A DNA stretch of 64,000 nucleotides from Selaginella moellendorffii. Lineage: Eukaryota; Streptophyta; Lycopodiopsida; Selaginellales; Selaginellaceae. Made by a program: the position numbers and the translations under genes. Under the pieces are notes generated by a model that was not told the DNA's origin, did not search any database, and was given only the letters and a program-made list of their open reading frames with translations. The stretch spans positions 287,300 through 351,299 of the forward strand of contig NW_003314301.1 of assembly GCF_000143415.4 (NCBI RefSeq), in the 5' to 3' direction. Positions 11,092-22,009 of the stretch are shown here, piece by piece (within the stretch, counting starts at the first letter, position 1; each line of letters begins with the position of its first letter).

Positions 11092-12068
11092 GCAAGAGAG
11101 AAGAGAGGGCACGATTTCTAGCGTCGCTCCACCCCGTGAGAGACGCACACAAGATCTTGTGGTACATGTACTCGGTGGAATTCCCCTTCCTCTCGCAAAA
11201 GGCGCTCGAGTTTGGCACAATCCGCACGCTCGGCATCCCGGGGATCACAAATTTGCTCTTCAAGACCAAGTACGGCCTCAAGGATCCGCAGAAGCGCGCC
11301 GCCGAGACCAACATTCTGGTGAGCGAGATGATCCACCACCACGTCGACAGCGATCGCGGCTCATACGCGGTGAGGAGATTGAATGGAATCCACAACAAAT
11401 TCAAGATCCCAAACGACCAATTCGCCTACGTCCTCTGCCTCAACGTGGTCAGCCCCATTGATTTCTCCGAGAGATTTGGATTCCGCAAGTGGACCGACAA
11501 CGAGAAGGAGGCCGCGTATGTTGTGTGGCACGACGTGGGCGTGAGGATGGGCATCACAACCATCCCAGATAGCATTCCAGAGATGCGGGAGTACATTCGC
11601 GATTACGAGGCCAAGAACGCCATCTTGACGGACAAGAACAAGAGCATCGTCCAGGATCTCAAGCATCTGGTGCTGGATGCATTTCCTCGCCCCGTGCAGC
11701 CGCTGGTCGAGACTGGGATCTGTGCACTCATCGATCCCACAATCAGGAGCGCTGTTGGATTGGAAAAGCCTCCAGCAATTGTGGAGTGGATCATCTTGGG
11801 TGCATTCAAGCTGCTGGCCGGGAGCTTCGTGTCCGCGTTCTTGCCTCCCAGACGTGTGGAGGATGCAAAGGGCAGCATTGAGGTGGACTGGTGTCCTAAT
11901 CCCGCTGCCAACCCGGAAGAGTACCGGCAGCTCAACGTGAATGTGTATCGGCCACCGGCATTTGAGAAGGGATACAAGCTGGCGGAGCTGGGAGCGCTGA
12001 AATCAGGCAAGCTTGGACCATACTACGATGGAGGCTTGCGCTGCCCCTTCCGGCAAATGCACGCATAG
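11025..12068 (+). CDS. MpaB/Lcp-like ER-bound oxygenase, copy 2 (start in gap)
   Basis: Same protein as copies 1 and 3 over all visible residues (from KREERARF to the C-terminal FRQMHA). The start given is inferred by counting back 1,044 bp from the stop using copy 3; the first codons are hidden by the N run. The PF09995 features are as in copy 1. The 3' flank of about 140 bp is conserved with the other copies. Gene A converges from the other side, with its stop near 12,353. If the gap filled as in copy 3 the gene would be intact. Confidence 0.78.
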   Translation, partial: XXXXXXXXXXXXXXXXXXXXXXXKREERARFLASLHPVRDAHKILWYMYSVEFPFLSQKALEFGTIRTLGIPGITNLLFKTKYGLKDPQKRAAETNILVSEMIHHHVDSDRGSYAVRRLNGIHNKFKIPNDQFAYVLCLNVVSPIDFSERFGFRKWTDNEKEAAYVVWHDVGVRMGITTIPDSIPEMREYIRDYEAKNAILTDKNKSIVQDLKHLVLDAFPRPVQPLVETGICALIDPTIRSAVGLEKPPAIVEWIILGAFKLLAGSFVSAFLPPRRVEDAKGSIEVDWCPNPAANPEEYRQLNVNVYRPPAFEKGYKLAELGALKSGKLGPYYDGGLRCPFRQMHA

Positions 12069-12352
12069 AAATAGAACGGGCATAGGACATTCGTTCGGAG
12101 AACAAAGCATCATTTGAAAATGCGTAGTTTACGTGAATCTTTTTGTAATTTTTGCAGAACAATATGGGATCCAAACAATTTAGAAACACGCTCTGGCTAA
12201 AGACAATGATTCTAAGATATTGCAGGTTGTAGTTAGAAGTCTCAGTTGACACGCTCACTTTACACCTAAGAGAAGGAAAAGCTTGTCAAGCGGAAGGAAC
12301 AAAGGTCAAAAGCTTACCTCCACGAGAAAACCTCACGTTAATCCATGGGGCC

Positions 12353-14240
12353 TCAGCACGGGGCATGCCCACCATCAGGTGCGAACTGCCAAACTTTCCT
12401 TGGAGTCCAGTGCCGCACTCGCTGGCCAATCAGGATACCCGAGTGCAACTTGAGCTCTCCCACTGAGATGGCTGCAAAGCCGCTTTCAAAGCTCGGCATC
12501 CCCCATGCCTGTTCAAAGCAACAGACTCTAAACACACGAACAAAACTCACCTTGGCACCATGCCTGTTCAAGGCAAAAGACTTTAAACACACGACAAAAA
12601 CTCACCTTGGAGCAGTAGTACAACCAGCCAACAGGGTGCAGGAATCGTAAGGTCCTTCGATAACAAGGATGCTCTCCAGGCTGCAAACTTATCCCGAACC
12701 TCCTGCTTGGTGAAGGCCTCTTCCGATATCGGCTCTCTGGGTGAGTCAGGGAACGGATGCAGAGAAGCTTCAACCAGCTGGTTTCCCTTAACCTGCACAT
12801 ATCCATTGATCTCATAAATGGCATATCGCCATTCTCTCATGTCCATGGCATACAGAAAACAAACAGAAATTGATTTCAAAACACGAAACTAGAAACTGGT
12901 ACATGGTCTTGCTTGCTTCCCTAAGCTGGCAGTGATCCACGTACATGAAAACCTGTACCAGATCTTAACGCAGATTTCAGATACTAACCAGCTTTACGTA
13001 GCAGATCGCAGTGCTTCACATCAATTCCCAATCTTAGTGTACGCACATCCAGGATCGGAATGCCAATCAAGCCCTCCTCAGAGGAGGTGACATCGTTAGT
13101 AGGTTGATCAACGCCATCATGTGGAAACTCCAGGTCCAGAAAAACGGCCTCCTCATCCTGTGCCTCCTCATCCTCCTCCAACTCTAAGCCCATTTCTAAC
13201 TGGAACTGCCGCCACTCTGGTTCTTGCTCATCGTGCTTACAGTCTGCCTTGTACAGCATGAAAAGGGCAAATGAACACAAGAGCCTAGAGAAAATGCTTG
13301 CCGGCCCTTGTCTTGGAAAACCAATGTGGCGTACACATCTTTAACCTCCAACTACACGCACGGCGCTCTCCCTTCCTGGAAACATCTTTCGATTATACCT
13401 GGAATGTCGAGAAACTTAGACACAAGACGAGGTCAAGAATCCTTACCGATCATAGGGAGGCGTGGCATCTGGGATCTGTTCGATCAGCCCGTACCTCTTC
13501 TTAAATTCCTCTTCAGTAATCTTGCTAGGTGACACTTGGAATAGTGGTGCTTCTTGCTGTAGCGCTGCAAGTTGTGCTGTGGGAGCAACGCCTTGAGCAG
13601 AGCCCTAATGTGTTCCAAAGACGAACACAAACCTGCATCCCTCTGTTTCTTATGAGCTGCCCCCCTCCACCTCTTTTGACTTTGGTGACTCTCTTTTGGT
13701 GATGACGGCATTGCTGTATATGATCACGGTCACGGACTTGCCCCGAGGATGGGTGATTCCACCTTGATTTTCAATCTGACATTGCTTGCCACAATCTACA
13801 TGGAATCAAGGAGTTTGAAACAATGCTTTAGCAAACTCTTAAGCTTTTGAAGTTTAGACAAAGTCCATTGAGCTCAAAGAACCTAGACATGAAAGGTTCT
13901 GGGAAGGATAGTGAGAACTTGGATCACTGTCACAATCTTGGAATCCTTTGAGACTGCCCAGATGTTCGTCTGGGCAGCTCACAGTGTGGAATGAGTCAAA
14001 TATTTGTCACCCAGCCCATCAGCCAGAGCAACTACCAAACAACAAAAAGACTTGGAACAAGATTTTTACTTGCTAATGGCAGCCTCACAATGCAAAATAA
14101 GCACATGCACATGACTCAACCTCACAGCACACTGCAGATGCTGATGTGGAATTGCTTCCCACTTTTATTCTTTAACTTTGAGATTCCTGGGATCTTAGGA
14201 AACGATCTTGTCCTCATCCTCAAACACCATAAGTAGTTTG
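12353..14240 (-). pseudogene. Unrecognised gene A, copy 2
   Basis: The best view of gene A. Reading down the minus strand there is an HPRGKSVTVIIYSNAVITKR segment (about 13,770-13,670), an exon with LAALQQEAPLFQV and EEEFKKRYGLIEQIPDATPP (about 13,600-13,447), then the acidic exon (13,270-12,990), the MDMREWRYAI exon (about 12,890-12,610) and the last exon ending at 12,353. Compared with copy 1, a duplicated donor-side sequence near 12,545-12,600 and a loss near 12,640 (IPDGLHPV becomes IPAPCWLV or a frameshift) disturb the exon junction. No known domain is recognised. It is probably decaying. Confidence 0.4.
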
Positions 14241-14499
14241 CAATGGTGGCAACCTCCTTGCTTGGGCAAAAATGGCATGAGTTACAAGGAAACAAACACT
14301 TCTACAGTTTTCTTCTTGGTAACCTTAGCTTTAAAAGGGGACTCTATTTGAGATCTGTGACTTGCAAAATAATCTTTATAGCTACAAATTTTCAAACATA
14401 CATCTTGCAATATAATTGAATTAGTACTTGCCCAGCAAATGCTGGATGAATGTAAAAATAAATTTATACACGTGAGTGAGAGCTGAGTGAATGTGATAT

Positions 14500-14748
14500 T
14501 CAGGCATTGACTATCCAAGTCTTGAAGAATGTTGTAGGGCTGTGTTTCCACTTTTTGCGTGACAGCTTAGCCAAGGTAGTTATTTTGGCATTAGAGACTG
14601 GTTTATCTTGGTTAATTGTAGTGGGAGGATCTGATCTTGGCTGCTCACTCTCTCTTTTCTCCTTGCGGTTTTTTCTTGCAATTTTCTCTAGGTCTTCCTC
14701 CTCCTCAGCATCATCAAGTATAGAATTCTTCCTCCTCCTCAACATCAT
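14500..14748 (-). pseudogene. Glu/Lys-rich coding relic, U3
   Basis: Minus-strand open frame homologous to 6,518-6,766 and 4,544-4,813, with the same acidic and basic run and the same stop position. The substitutions are mostly conservative, which suggests it was coding until recently. Function unknown. Confidence 0.3.
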
Positions 14749-15579
14749 GAAATACAGAGTTCTCCATATGCTAATGCTGTTGTGCCCATGTCATAACTCT
14801 AGATTTTGGTGCAGCTTGTTGGATGAAAATTGCATTGCTTTCTGCTTGGCTTAAGCTTGTGCAGGCAATTGTCCTGCTTATGCAAGCCTTGTGTCTGACA
14901 AATTCCACATATAGGTTGGTACTGTTTCCTCATATGCTAGCTTGTAGCTCATTATCTGAATTGGAGGAGAAAATGGGTGTTGAAAGAAAACTGGTGCTCA
15001 AGCCAAAGATGGCAGTGATGACGGCAAGGTCTTGATGTAACTTGCAGGAGATTTCCTGGCTTGTAAAAATAATCTTCCTAGTGATGATTAGTTTGCCAAC
15101 AATAGTGGCACTTGTCTCAATTCATCACTAGTTGTGAACACTCATTTGGGTAGTGTTCATAATTGTTGCATCACACACACTAGATGTCTTTTTGCTACTG
15201 TATGGCCTACTTTGTGCCCCTCGGACCCAATTCAATTGCAAGTCATTGTAGTTGTTGGATCTGGACCTACACTCATTAAAGCTTGCTATTGTTGTTGTTG
15301 CTAGCAGCTATAGTCCATCATCCTAAGGCATATTCCAAATATTGTTCCAAATACTAACAATGAGACAAGGAGAGAGAACACATAGAGAGAAAGGAAGGAG
15401 TTGTACTAGCTGGTCTTTGTTACACATTTGCTACCTTATGGCTGGAATATCTCTATGTGCCATTGTTAGTTACTGTTGACCAACTCCAAAGCTTTCTACT
15501 AGCTACACACACACATTTTATGTTATTAGTTGCATTTTTTTGTCTGTTTTTGGTTTCCTTAAGCAAATTTGTAGAGGAA

Positions 15580-15835
15580 TTGGGATGGTAGTGGATTATA
15601 TTTATTATTTATAAACATGTTTATATATAAACTTGCTTAAACACTTTCTACTATACTATTTTTTATTCTACCATCTAATGGTTGATATGAAATAAGATTA
15701 ATCTTGTGTTTATAAAATATAAACTTTTATTTGATCAATTGAATTAATAAGTAGGAATAACAGTACTATTAAGAAAACCAAGAAACATATAGAAAACATA
15801 TAGAAACATATAGAAACATGAAACATATAGAAAGT
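15580..15835. repeat. AT-rich block and AAACATATAG array in U3
   Basis: 15,580-15,735 replaces the block found at 7,600-7,730. It is followed at about 15,782-15,835 by five or so tandem units of the word GAAACATATA, absent in U2. Confidence 0.5.
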
Positions 15836-15863
15836 TTTTCTCGAATAACTGATATTGATGTAT

Positions 15864-16520
15864 TTACCTCAGTTTGAAGGCCATAGTTTTAGAGATCCCA
15901 TTTACAGTGGCTGACAAAAGAAAGCCACCTTCTGGATAAGGATTGTCTTTACAGAGTTTGATGGCCATAGATAAATCAGTTGAAGTAAACATTTGAAGAA
16001 AGGTGATGGCCATCAATCCATATGCACGGTCAATGAGAGCATCATCCATTGTTACGTGCTGTGTTGAGTTGCTATAAGTGGATATCAACCAGCCATGTAC
16101 ACATATAACCCTGAAAAAAGGATGGTTATTGTTGCACTCAATGCAGTGTCCAATCTGCAAGTTAATCCTAGATAGCCAAAATTTGTGGCAAAAACACTAG
16201 CCCAAGGACATAGAGATGTCTTGAGAGGAAAAAGGAATTAAGCATCCCTTTATCTTAAATGAATAAATATAAGCCATTGAACAAATAAATATGACATACA
16301 TACCCCATCAAAGTCTCTTCGATACATAGAAGTTATGGATTTCAAGTGGTCATGAATTGCATTCAATGGTGCTAGCCCAGGCACATTGTAAACTATAGTT
16401 GGAGGTCCAATCTAAGAAGCATTATGATCACTTGTTCCTTTGATGTTGTGAAATATTTTGAGTGGCATTTGACATCCAAACCATTTTGATTTGACTTTAT
16501 CATACACGAAAGACATACAT
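15864..16520 (-). pseudogene. Unrecognised split coding region, copy in U3
   Basis: Paralogue of 7,825-8,475: MDDALIDRAYGLMAITFLQM and VICVHGWLISTYSN stretches, with an upstream piece at 16,300-16,520. The 5' exon present in U2 (8,594-9,307) is missing because the copy jumps directly to the MES relic at about 16,521. It cannot be functional in this form. Confidence 0.35.
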
Positions 16521-16524
16521 GCTT

Positions 16525-16860
16525 TGCTACATACGTCGTCAAGAGTTTGATCTGATGAATGAGACTTGCTATTGTGAACCTCCTAAACCTGTGATGTGTT
16601 AGAAATGTAGCCAACTACATCATCACTTGAAGACGACAGACAAAAACAAAAAAGAACTTTTGGAATGTTGAAAGCCTAAGAAACATGCCCAATGCATGTA
16701 CTAATATTGACACGTTGCATGGAGGAAGCCACTGCTGTTGCAGAAGAATGATTCGAACAATCCAAAGAGTAGCAGCAGCAACACTGCAGCCTGATGCATC
16801 TCCTTAGTGCACTCACCCAGATTCTCACCAAATTGGAGAAGCCGAACAAGCTGCTGCAAT
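16525..16860 (-). pseudogene. Methylesterase first-exon relic, copy 3
   Basis: Third unit copy of the MES leader and signal-peptide exon, again head to head with MpaB, with short internal deletions relative to copy 2. Confidence 0.5.
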
Positions 16861-17745
16861 TGCTACACCAAGCATATATATTAAAAAAGAGATGTTGGAG
16901 CTGTCAACGTGGAAAGCAAGGAAGCAAATTGTAAGGTTTTTTCTATTATGACTTTCCAATTTATGATAAGATATGGCAATTCCAATTTATTAGAAAGAGT
17001 GTGAACCGTTTGTTCCTAGCTTAGTAAACCCCTAACCATGCGCTTGCCATGTTTGGGGACAACATTATTGTTGCAATTACTCTTAACCAAGCTTGTGCTG
17101 TTAAGCTTCAAGAGCTTCAAGAGTGGTAGTAAGAAGCTGCCAAATCACATCAAGTCACAGTTACCCAATGTCCAGGTCAACAGCCTCCTTGATGGGCGCT
17201 CGAGCAGCCCACTCCATGGATCTAGCTGCCAGTGATGTCATCCATCCGGCATGGCTGCTCCAAGAGCTTTACACCAAATGCATAGAAGTTGATCTATAAT
17301 AACCATGACTTTAAATTGAAAAATAAATAATATAAAAGAAAATAAACTTGACCATATACCTTTTAGAAAATTCTAGATTATTCATTACAATAAAAATAGA
17401 TTATTTATTTAAATCTCTTATAAATATGAATAAACCGAGAAACCATATTGTATTATATGGTTAGTTTAAGAGAGACAACGGTAAATAATGAATATACTAA
17501 TTTAAATATAGTTTATCTCTGGCATCTTTTGTGAAATCTGTAATTAAGGAACCAGAATCCAGTTCTAAACGTGAAACGTTCAAGTTGGTAGGACCGATAA
17601 ATTGCATGGACCAGATAACTGTATGGAAAACGTGCAGCGTATAAAACAACAAGATTTCTCTCCAAGTATGTGGCTATGTGTGTAACGTACAGAATACGGA
17701 TCACACGGAAATAAAAAACGTGAAATGTGATCTCTAATAGCTCTG
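16860..17745. other. Upstream region of MpaB copy 3
   Basis: Paralogous to 9,970-10,895, with several deletions. No gene seen. Confidence 0.5.
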
Positions 17746-17749
17746 ATAG

Positions 17750-17757
17750 TATAAAAG
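17750..17757 (+). promoter_or_regulatory. TATA box of MpaB copy 3
   Basis: TATAAAAG, 99 bp upstream of the ATG at 17,856. Confidence 0.65.
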
Positions 17758-17855
17758 ACCCCTCTCCAGCCTCTGTTTCCTCAACCCACAGAGGAGTAGA
17801 AAACATTCTCCAATCAAGTTGATCAGATCGATCAAACAGTTTTCACCATTTCGAA

Positions 17856-18899
17856 ATGGCTGCAATCGTGTTGATGATTGCGTTTCTTGTGATGGCTGCA
17901 GCATGGAAGATGGTGTGTATCCGCAAGAGAGAAGAGAGGGCACGATTTCTAGCGTCGCTCCACCCCGTGAGAGACGCACACAAGATCTTGTGGTACATGT
18001 ACTCGGTGGAATTCCCCTTCCTCTCGCAAAAGGCGCTCGAGTTTGGCACAATCCGTACGCTCGGCATCCCGGGGATCACAAATCTGCTCTTCAAGACCAA
18101 GTACGGCCTCAAGGATCCGCAGAAGCGCGCCGCCGAGACCAACATTCTGGTGAGCGAGATGATCCACCACCACGTCGACAGTGATCGCGGCTCATACGCG
18201 GTGAGGAGATTGAATGGAATCCACAACAAATTCAAAATCCCAAACGACCAATTCGCCTACGTCCTCTGCCTCAACGTGGTCAGCCCCATTGATTTCTCCG
18301 AGAGATTTGGATTCCGCAAGTGGACCGACAACGAGAAGGAGGCCGCGTATGTTGTGTGGCACGACGTGGGCGTGAGGATGGGCATCACAACAATCCCAGA
18401 TAGCATTCCAGAGATGCGGGAGTACATTCGCGATTACGAGGCCAAGAACGCCATCTTGACGGACAAGAACAAGAGCATCGTCCAGGATCTCAAGCATCTG
18501 GTGCTGGATGCATTTCCTCGCCCCGTGCAGCCGCTGGTCGAGACTGGGATCTGTGCACTCATCGATCCCACAATCAGGAGCGCTGTTGGATTGGAAAAGC
18601 CTCCAGCAATTGTGGAGTGGATCATCTTGGGTGCGTTCAAGCTGCTGGCCGGGAGCTTCGTGTCCGCGTTCTTGCCTCCCAGACGTGTGGAGGATGCAAA
18701 GGGCAGCATTGAGGTGGACTGGTGTCCTAATCCCGCTGCCAATCCGGAAGAGTACCGGCAGCTCAACGTGAATGTGTATCGGCCACCGGCATTTGAGAAG
18801 GGATACAAGCTGGCGGAGCTGGGAGCGCTGAAATCAGGCAAGCTTGGACCATACTACGATGGAGGCTTGCGCTGCCCCTTCCGGCAAATGCACGCATAG
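17856..18899 (+). CDS. MpaB/Lcp-like ER-bound oxygenase, copy 3 (complete)
   Basis: The complete reference copy: 347 residues, one exon. Signal anchor at residues 1-22. His-rich MIHHHVDSD and RRLNGIHNKF motifs of PF09995 lie around residues 105-135, followed by a helical C-terminal domain with a hydrophobic stretch (WIILGAFKLLAGSFVSAFLP). The coding part is GC-rich and its flanks are AT-rich, which is also true of the native genes at 40-51 kb, so composition alone does not indicate transfer. About 180 bp after the stop stays conserved with the other copies, then the order breaks at 19,096. Substrate and cofactor use in plants are unknown to me. Confidence 0.83.
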   Translation: MAAIVLMIAFLVMAAAWKMVCIRKREERARFLASLHPVRDAHKILWYMYSVEFPFLSQKALEFGTIRTLGIPGITNLLFKTKYGLKDPQKRAAETNILVSEMIHHHVDSDRGSYAVRRLNGIHNKFKIPNDQFAYVLCLNVVSPIDFSERFGFRKWTDNEKEAAYVVWHDVGVRMGITTIPDSIPEMREYIRDYEAKNAILTDKNKSIVQDLKHLVLDAFPRPVQPLVETGICALIDPTIRSAVGLEKPPAIVEWIILGAFKLLAGSFVSAFLPPRRVEDAKGSIEVDWCPNPAANPEEYRQLNVNVYRPPAFEKGYKLAELGALKSGKLGPYYDGGLRCPFRQMHA

Positions 18900-19089
18900 A
18901 AATAGAACGGGCATAGGACATTCGTTCGGAGAACAAAGCATCATTTGAAAATGCGTAGTTTACGTGAATCTTTTTGTAATTTTTGCAGAACAATATGGGA
19001 TCCAAACAATTTAGAAACACGCTCTGGCTAAAGACAATGATTCTAAGATATTACAGGTTGTAGTTAGAAGTCTAAGTTGACACGCTCAC

Positions 19090-20690
19090 TTTACACCGGG
19101 ATGCCGAGCTTTGAAGGCGGCTTTGCAGCCATCTCAGTGGGAGAGCTCAAGTTGTACTCGGGTATCCTGATTGGCCAGCGAGTGCGGCGCTGGACTCCAA
19201 GGAAAGTTTGGCAGTTCGCACCTGATGGTGGGCATGCCCCGTGCTGAGGCCCCATGGATTAACGTGAGGTTTAATCGTGGAGGTAAGCTTTTGACCTTTG
19301 TTCCTTCCGCTTGAAGCCCATGCCTGTTCAAGGCAACAGACTCTAAACACACGAACAAAACTCACCTTGGCAAGGTGAGTTTACAAGCTCAGCTAAGTAT
19401 CCTTCCAAGAACCTTTCATGTCTAGGTTCTTCAAGCTCGATGGAGCATGAAGGCACTTTATCTAAACTTCCAAAGCTTAAGAGTTCGCTAAAGCATTGTT
19501 TCAAACTGCTTGATTCCAGGTAGATTGCGGCGAGCAACGTCAGATCGAAAATTGAGGAGTCGAGGTGGAATCACCCGTCCTCGGGGCAAGTGCGTGACCT
19601 CGATCATATACAGCACTGCCGTCATCACCAAAAGAGAGGCACCAAGGTCAGAAGTGGTGGAGGGGGGCAGCTCATAAGAAACAGAGGGATGCAGGTTTTG
19701 GTTCGTCTTGGAACGCATTAGGGGCTCTGCTCAAGGAGTTGCTCCCACTCCCACAACGATTCCGTGACCAACTCGCAGCCCTACAGCAAGAAGCACCACT
19801 ATTCCAGGTACGGGCTGATCGAACAGATCCCAGATGCCAAGCATCCCTATGATCGGTAAGGATTCTCGACCTCGTCTTGTGTCTAAGTTTCTCGACATTC
19901 CAGGTTTAATCGAAAGATGTTTCCAGGAAGGGAGAGCGCTGTGCGTGTAGTTGGAGGCTGCGTCCTTAAAGATGTGTACACATCGGCTCGCCACATTGGT
20001 TTTCCAAGACAAGGCCTGGCAAGCATTTTCTCTAGGCTCTTGTGTTCGTTTGCCCTTTTCATGCGGTACAAGGCAGAGTGTAAGCACGATGAGCAGGAAC
20101 CAGAGTGGGGGGGAGTTCCTAACTCTGGTTACCTACTAACGACGTCACCTCCTCTGAGGAGGAACAGGCCGAGCTTGATTGGCATTCAGGCATTCTAGCG
20201 TTCACAACCTCGATCCTGGATGTGTGTACACTAAGATTGGGAATTGATGTGAAGCACCGCCATCTGCGCACTAAGATCTGGTACAGTGGATGGCCACACC
20301 AAAGGCACTGCCAGCTTAGGGAAGCAAGCAAGACCTCCAACATATCTTCATGTACGTACCAGTTTCTAGTTTTGTGTTTTGAAATCAGTTTCTGTTTGTT
20401 TTCTGTATGCCATGGACATGAGGGAATGGCGATATGCCATTTCTGAGATCGATGGATATGTGCAGGTCAAGGGAAACCAGCTGGTTGAAGCTTCTCTACA
20501 TTCGTTCCCTGACTCACCCAGAGAGCCGATATCGGAAGAGGCCTTCACCAAGCAGGAGGTTCGGGATAAGTTTGCAGCCTGGAGAGCATCCTTGTTATCG
20601 AAGGACCTTACGATTCCGGATGGGTTGCACCTGTTGGCCGGTTGTACTACAGCTCCAAGGTGAGTTTTTGTCGTGTGTTTAAAGTCTTTT
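19090..20690 (+). pseudogene. Gene A, rearranged copy 3
   Basis: Fragments of gene A in scrambled order. The last exon (19,097-19,246, ending in a stop) comes first. It is followed by a short inverted piece (19,250-19,375), the centre segment (19,380-19,800), a YGLIEQIPDAKHPYDR exon ending at a GTAAGG donor (about 19,857), a heavily deleted acidic exon (20,000-20,180) and the MDMREWRYAI exon (about 20,370-20,660). Large deletions and the displaced 3' exon make it non-functional. Confidence 0.6.
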
Positions 20691-20899
20691 GGCAATGGCG
20701 TTCACGTCCTTGACTAGGCTGAGCAGAATTGACTACAAAGTCAGCAAAAGTCACGAGAGAGCGCAAAATGAAAACCTCTAGAGAAAGCATTAAGTCACCA
20801 ATATGCACAATGAATGGACTTGGAAGGTGCTCTTGCAAATGATCACTTCCAGCCCAAAGATCCGACTTGTGATTGTAACTCCATGGACAATTTCATTGT

Positions 20900-21560
20900 T
20901 GGGAACTTGGATCATTATCACAGCCCTGCAATCTTTTGAGACTGCCCAAATGTTCTTTTGAGCAGCTTACAGCATGGAATAAGTCAAATATTTGTCACCC
21001 AGCTCGTCAGCCAAAGCAACTTCCAAGCAAGATGGTATTTGAGTGGTCCCAAAGAGACTTGGGACAAGATCTTTCCTAGACATTCCTAGATTTCAAAAAT
21101 TGTGCTGCTACTTTACAGAAGCTTGTACTACCCTAGAAGGGTGTAATGAACAAACTCAATATATTTGACATGCCAGTTTAGCGATGCTTCTGTGATCTCT
21201 TGCCAACACAGCCCAGTTGCTCTTTGCTGGCCAATGGCAGCCTCACGATGCAAAACAACACATGACCCAGCCATGATCCAACCTTGCAACACACTGCAAA
21301 TGCTGACACGGAATCTCCGAATATGTTCACTTGGAGGAACACAAAATCTTGAGGGATGGGATGGGGTGAGGTGTAGCCTAACCCTCACTCCCCATTGCTT
21401 CGTGCTTTTATTCTCTAGCTCTGAGATTTTTAGGATCTCAAGAAATGATCTTGTCCTCATCCTCAAACACCATCAAGTAGTTTGCAATGGTGGCAGCCAC
21501 CTTGCTTGGGCAAAAGTGGCATGAGTTACAAGGGAACATACATTCCTGCAGTTTTCTTCT
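20900..21560 (-). repeat. Diverged copy of the inner/centre segment
   Basis: Similar to 5,079-5,520 (reverse complement), but clearly more diverged than U1, U2 and U3 are among themselves, so it comes from an older duplication. It carries the words QRATGLC and REAAI in the same frame as U1. Confidence 0.6.
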
Positions 21561-21599
21561 TGGTAAGAATAATCTTCCTTAGCTGGACTCTTGTTGGCA

Positions 21600-22000
21600 T
21601 GTGACTCACAAAATAATCTTTATAGACACCAAACACACATCTTGCAATATAGTTGAATTCTCTAGGTTGACCTCCTTCTAAAACATGCCATCATATTTTG
21701 ACTAGTATTTGCCCAGCAAAAGCTACACAATTAGCAAAGGTAAATTTAGTGTTAAAACTAATGCAATGCACCATACTAATCATTGTGCTATGCATGTGTT
21801 CCTCTTTTCCCGCTGGATAACAAAGGAAAAGCTCTTTGTGAGATTTTTTTTTCTTCCACAAAAAAGAAGCATGGTACCTATTCCCAATTGGAGCAGATTA
21901 TCTCAAGCACCCAAGCAATGCCACATCAATGCTTTTTTACACAATCTAACAAAAAAGCAAGAAATCAAATTATGCTTACTCTTTCCTAGAGTGGATAGGA
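21600..22000. other. Intergenic stretch
   Basis: AT-rich with no recognised gene. Short homopolymer runs near 21,845 and 21,860. Confidence 0.4.
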
Positions 22001-22009
22001 TGGTGTAGT

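Larger units (their letters stand above)
5942..13480 (+). repeat. Amplified unit U2
   Basis: About 7.5 kb, the most complete unit. The order is inner segment (5,942-9,580), MES exon relic (9,586-9,970), promoter region, MpaB copy 2, and gene A on the minus strand. It is inverted relative to U1 and direct relative to U3. Large-scale order and sequence are conserved with small indels. Confidence 0.8.
14050..19080 (+). repeat. Amplified unit U3
   Basis: Direct copy of 6,080-12,260 with the same internal order: inner segment, MES relic, promoter, MpaB copy 3. Differences from U2 include loss of the 8,550-9,560 segment (junction near 16,521), a different MITE-like block at 15,580-15,735, a short tandem array at 15,785-15,835, and smaller indels upstream of MpaB. 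Confidence 0.8.
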
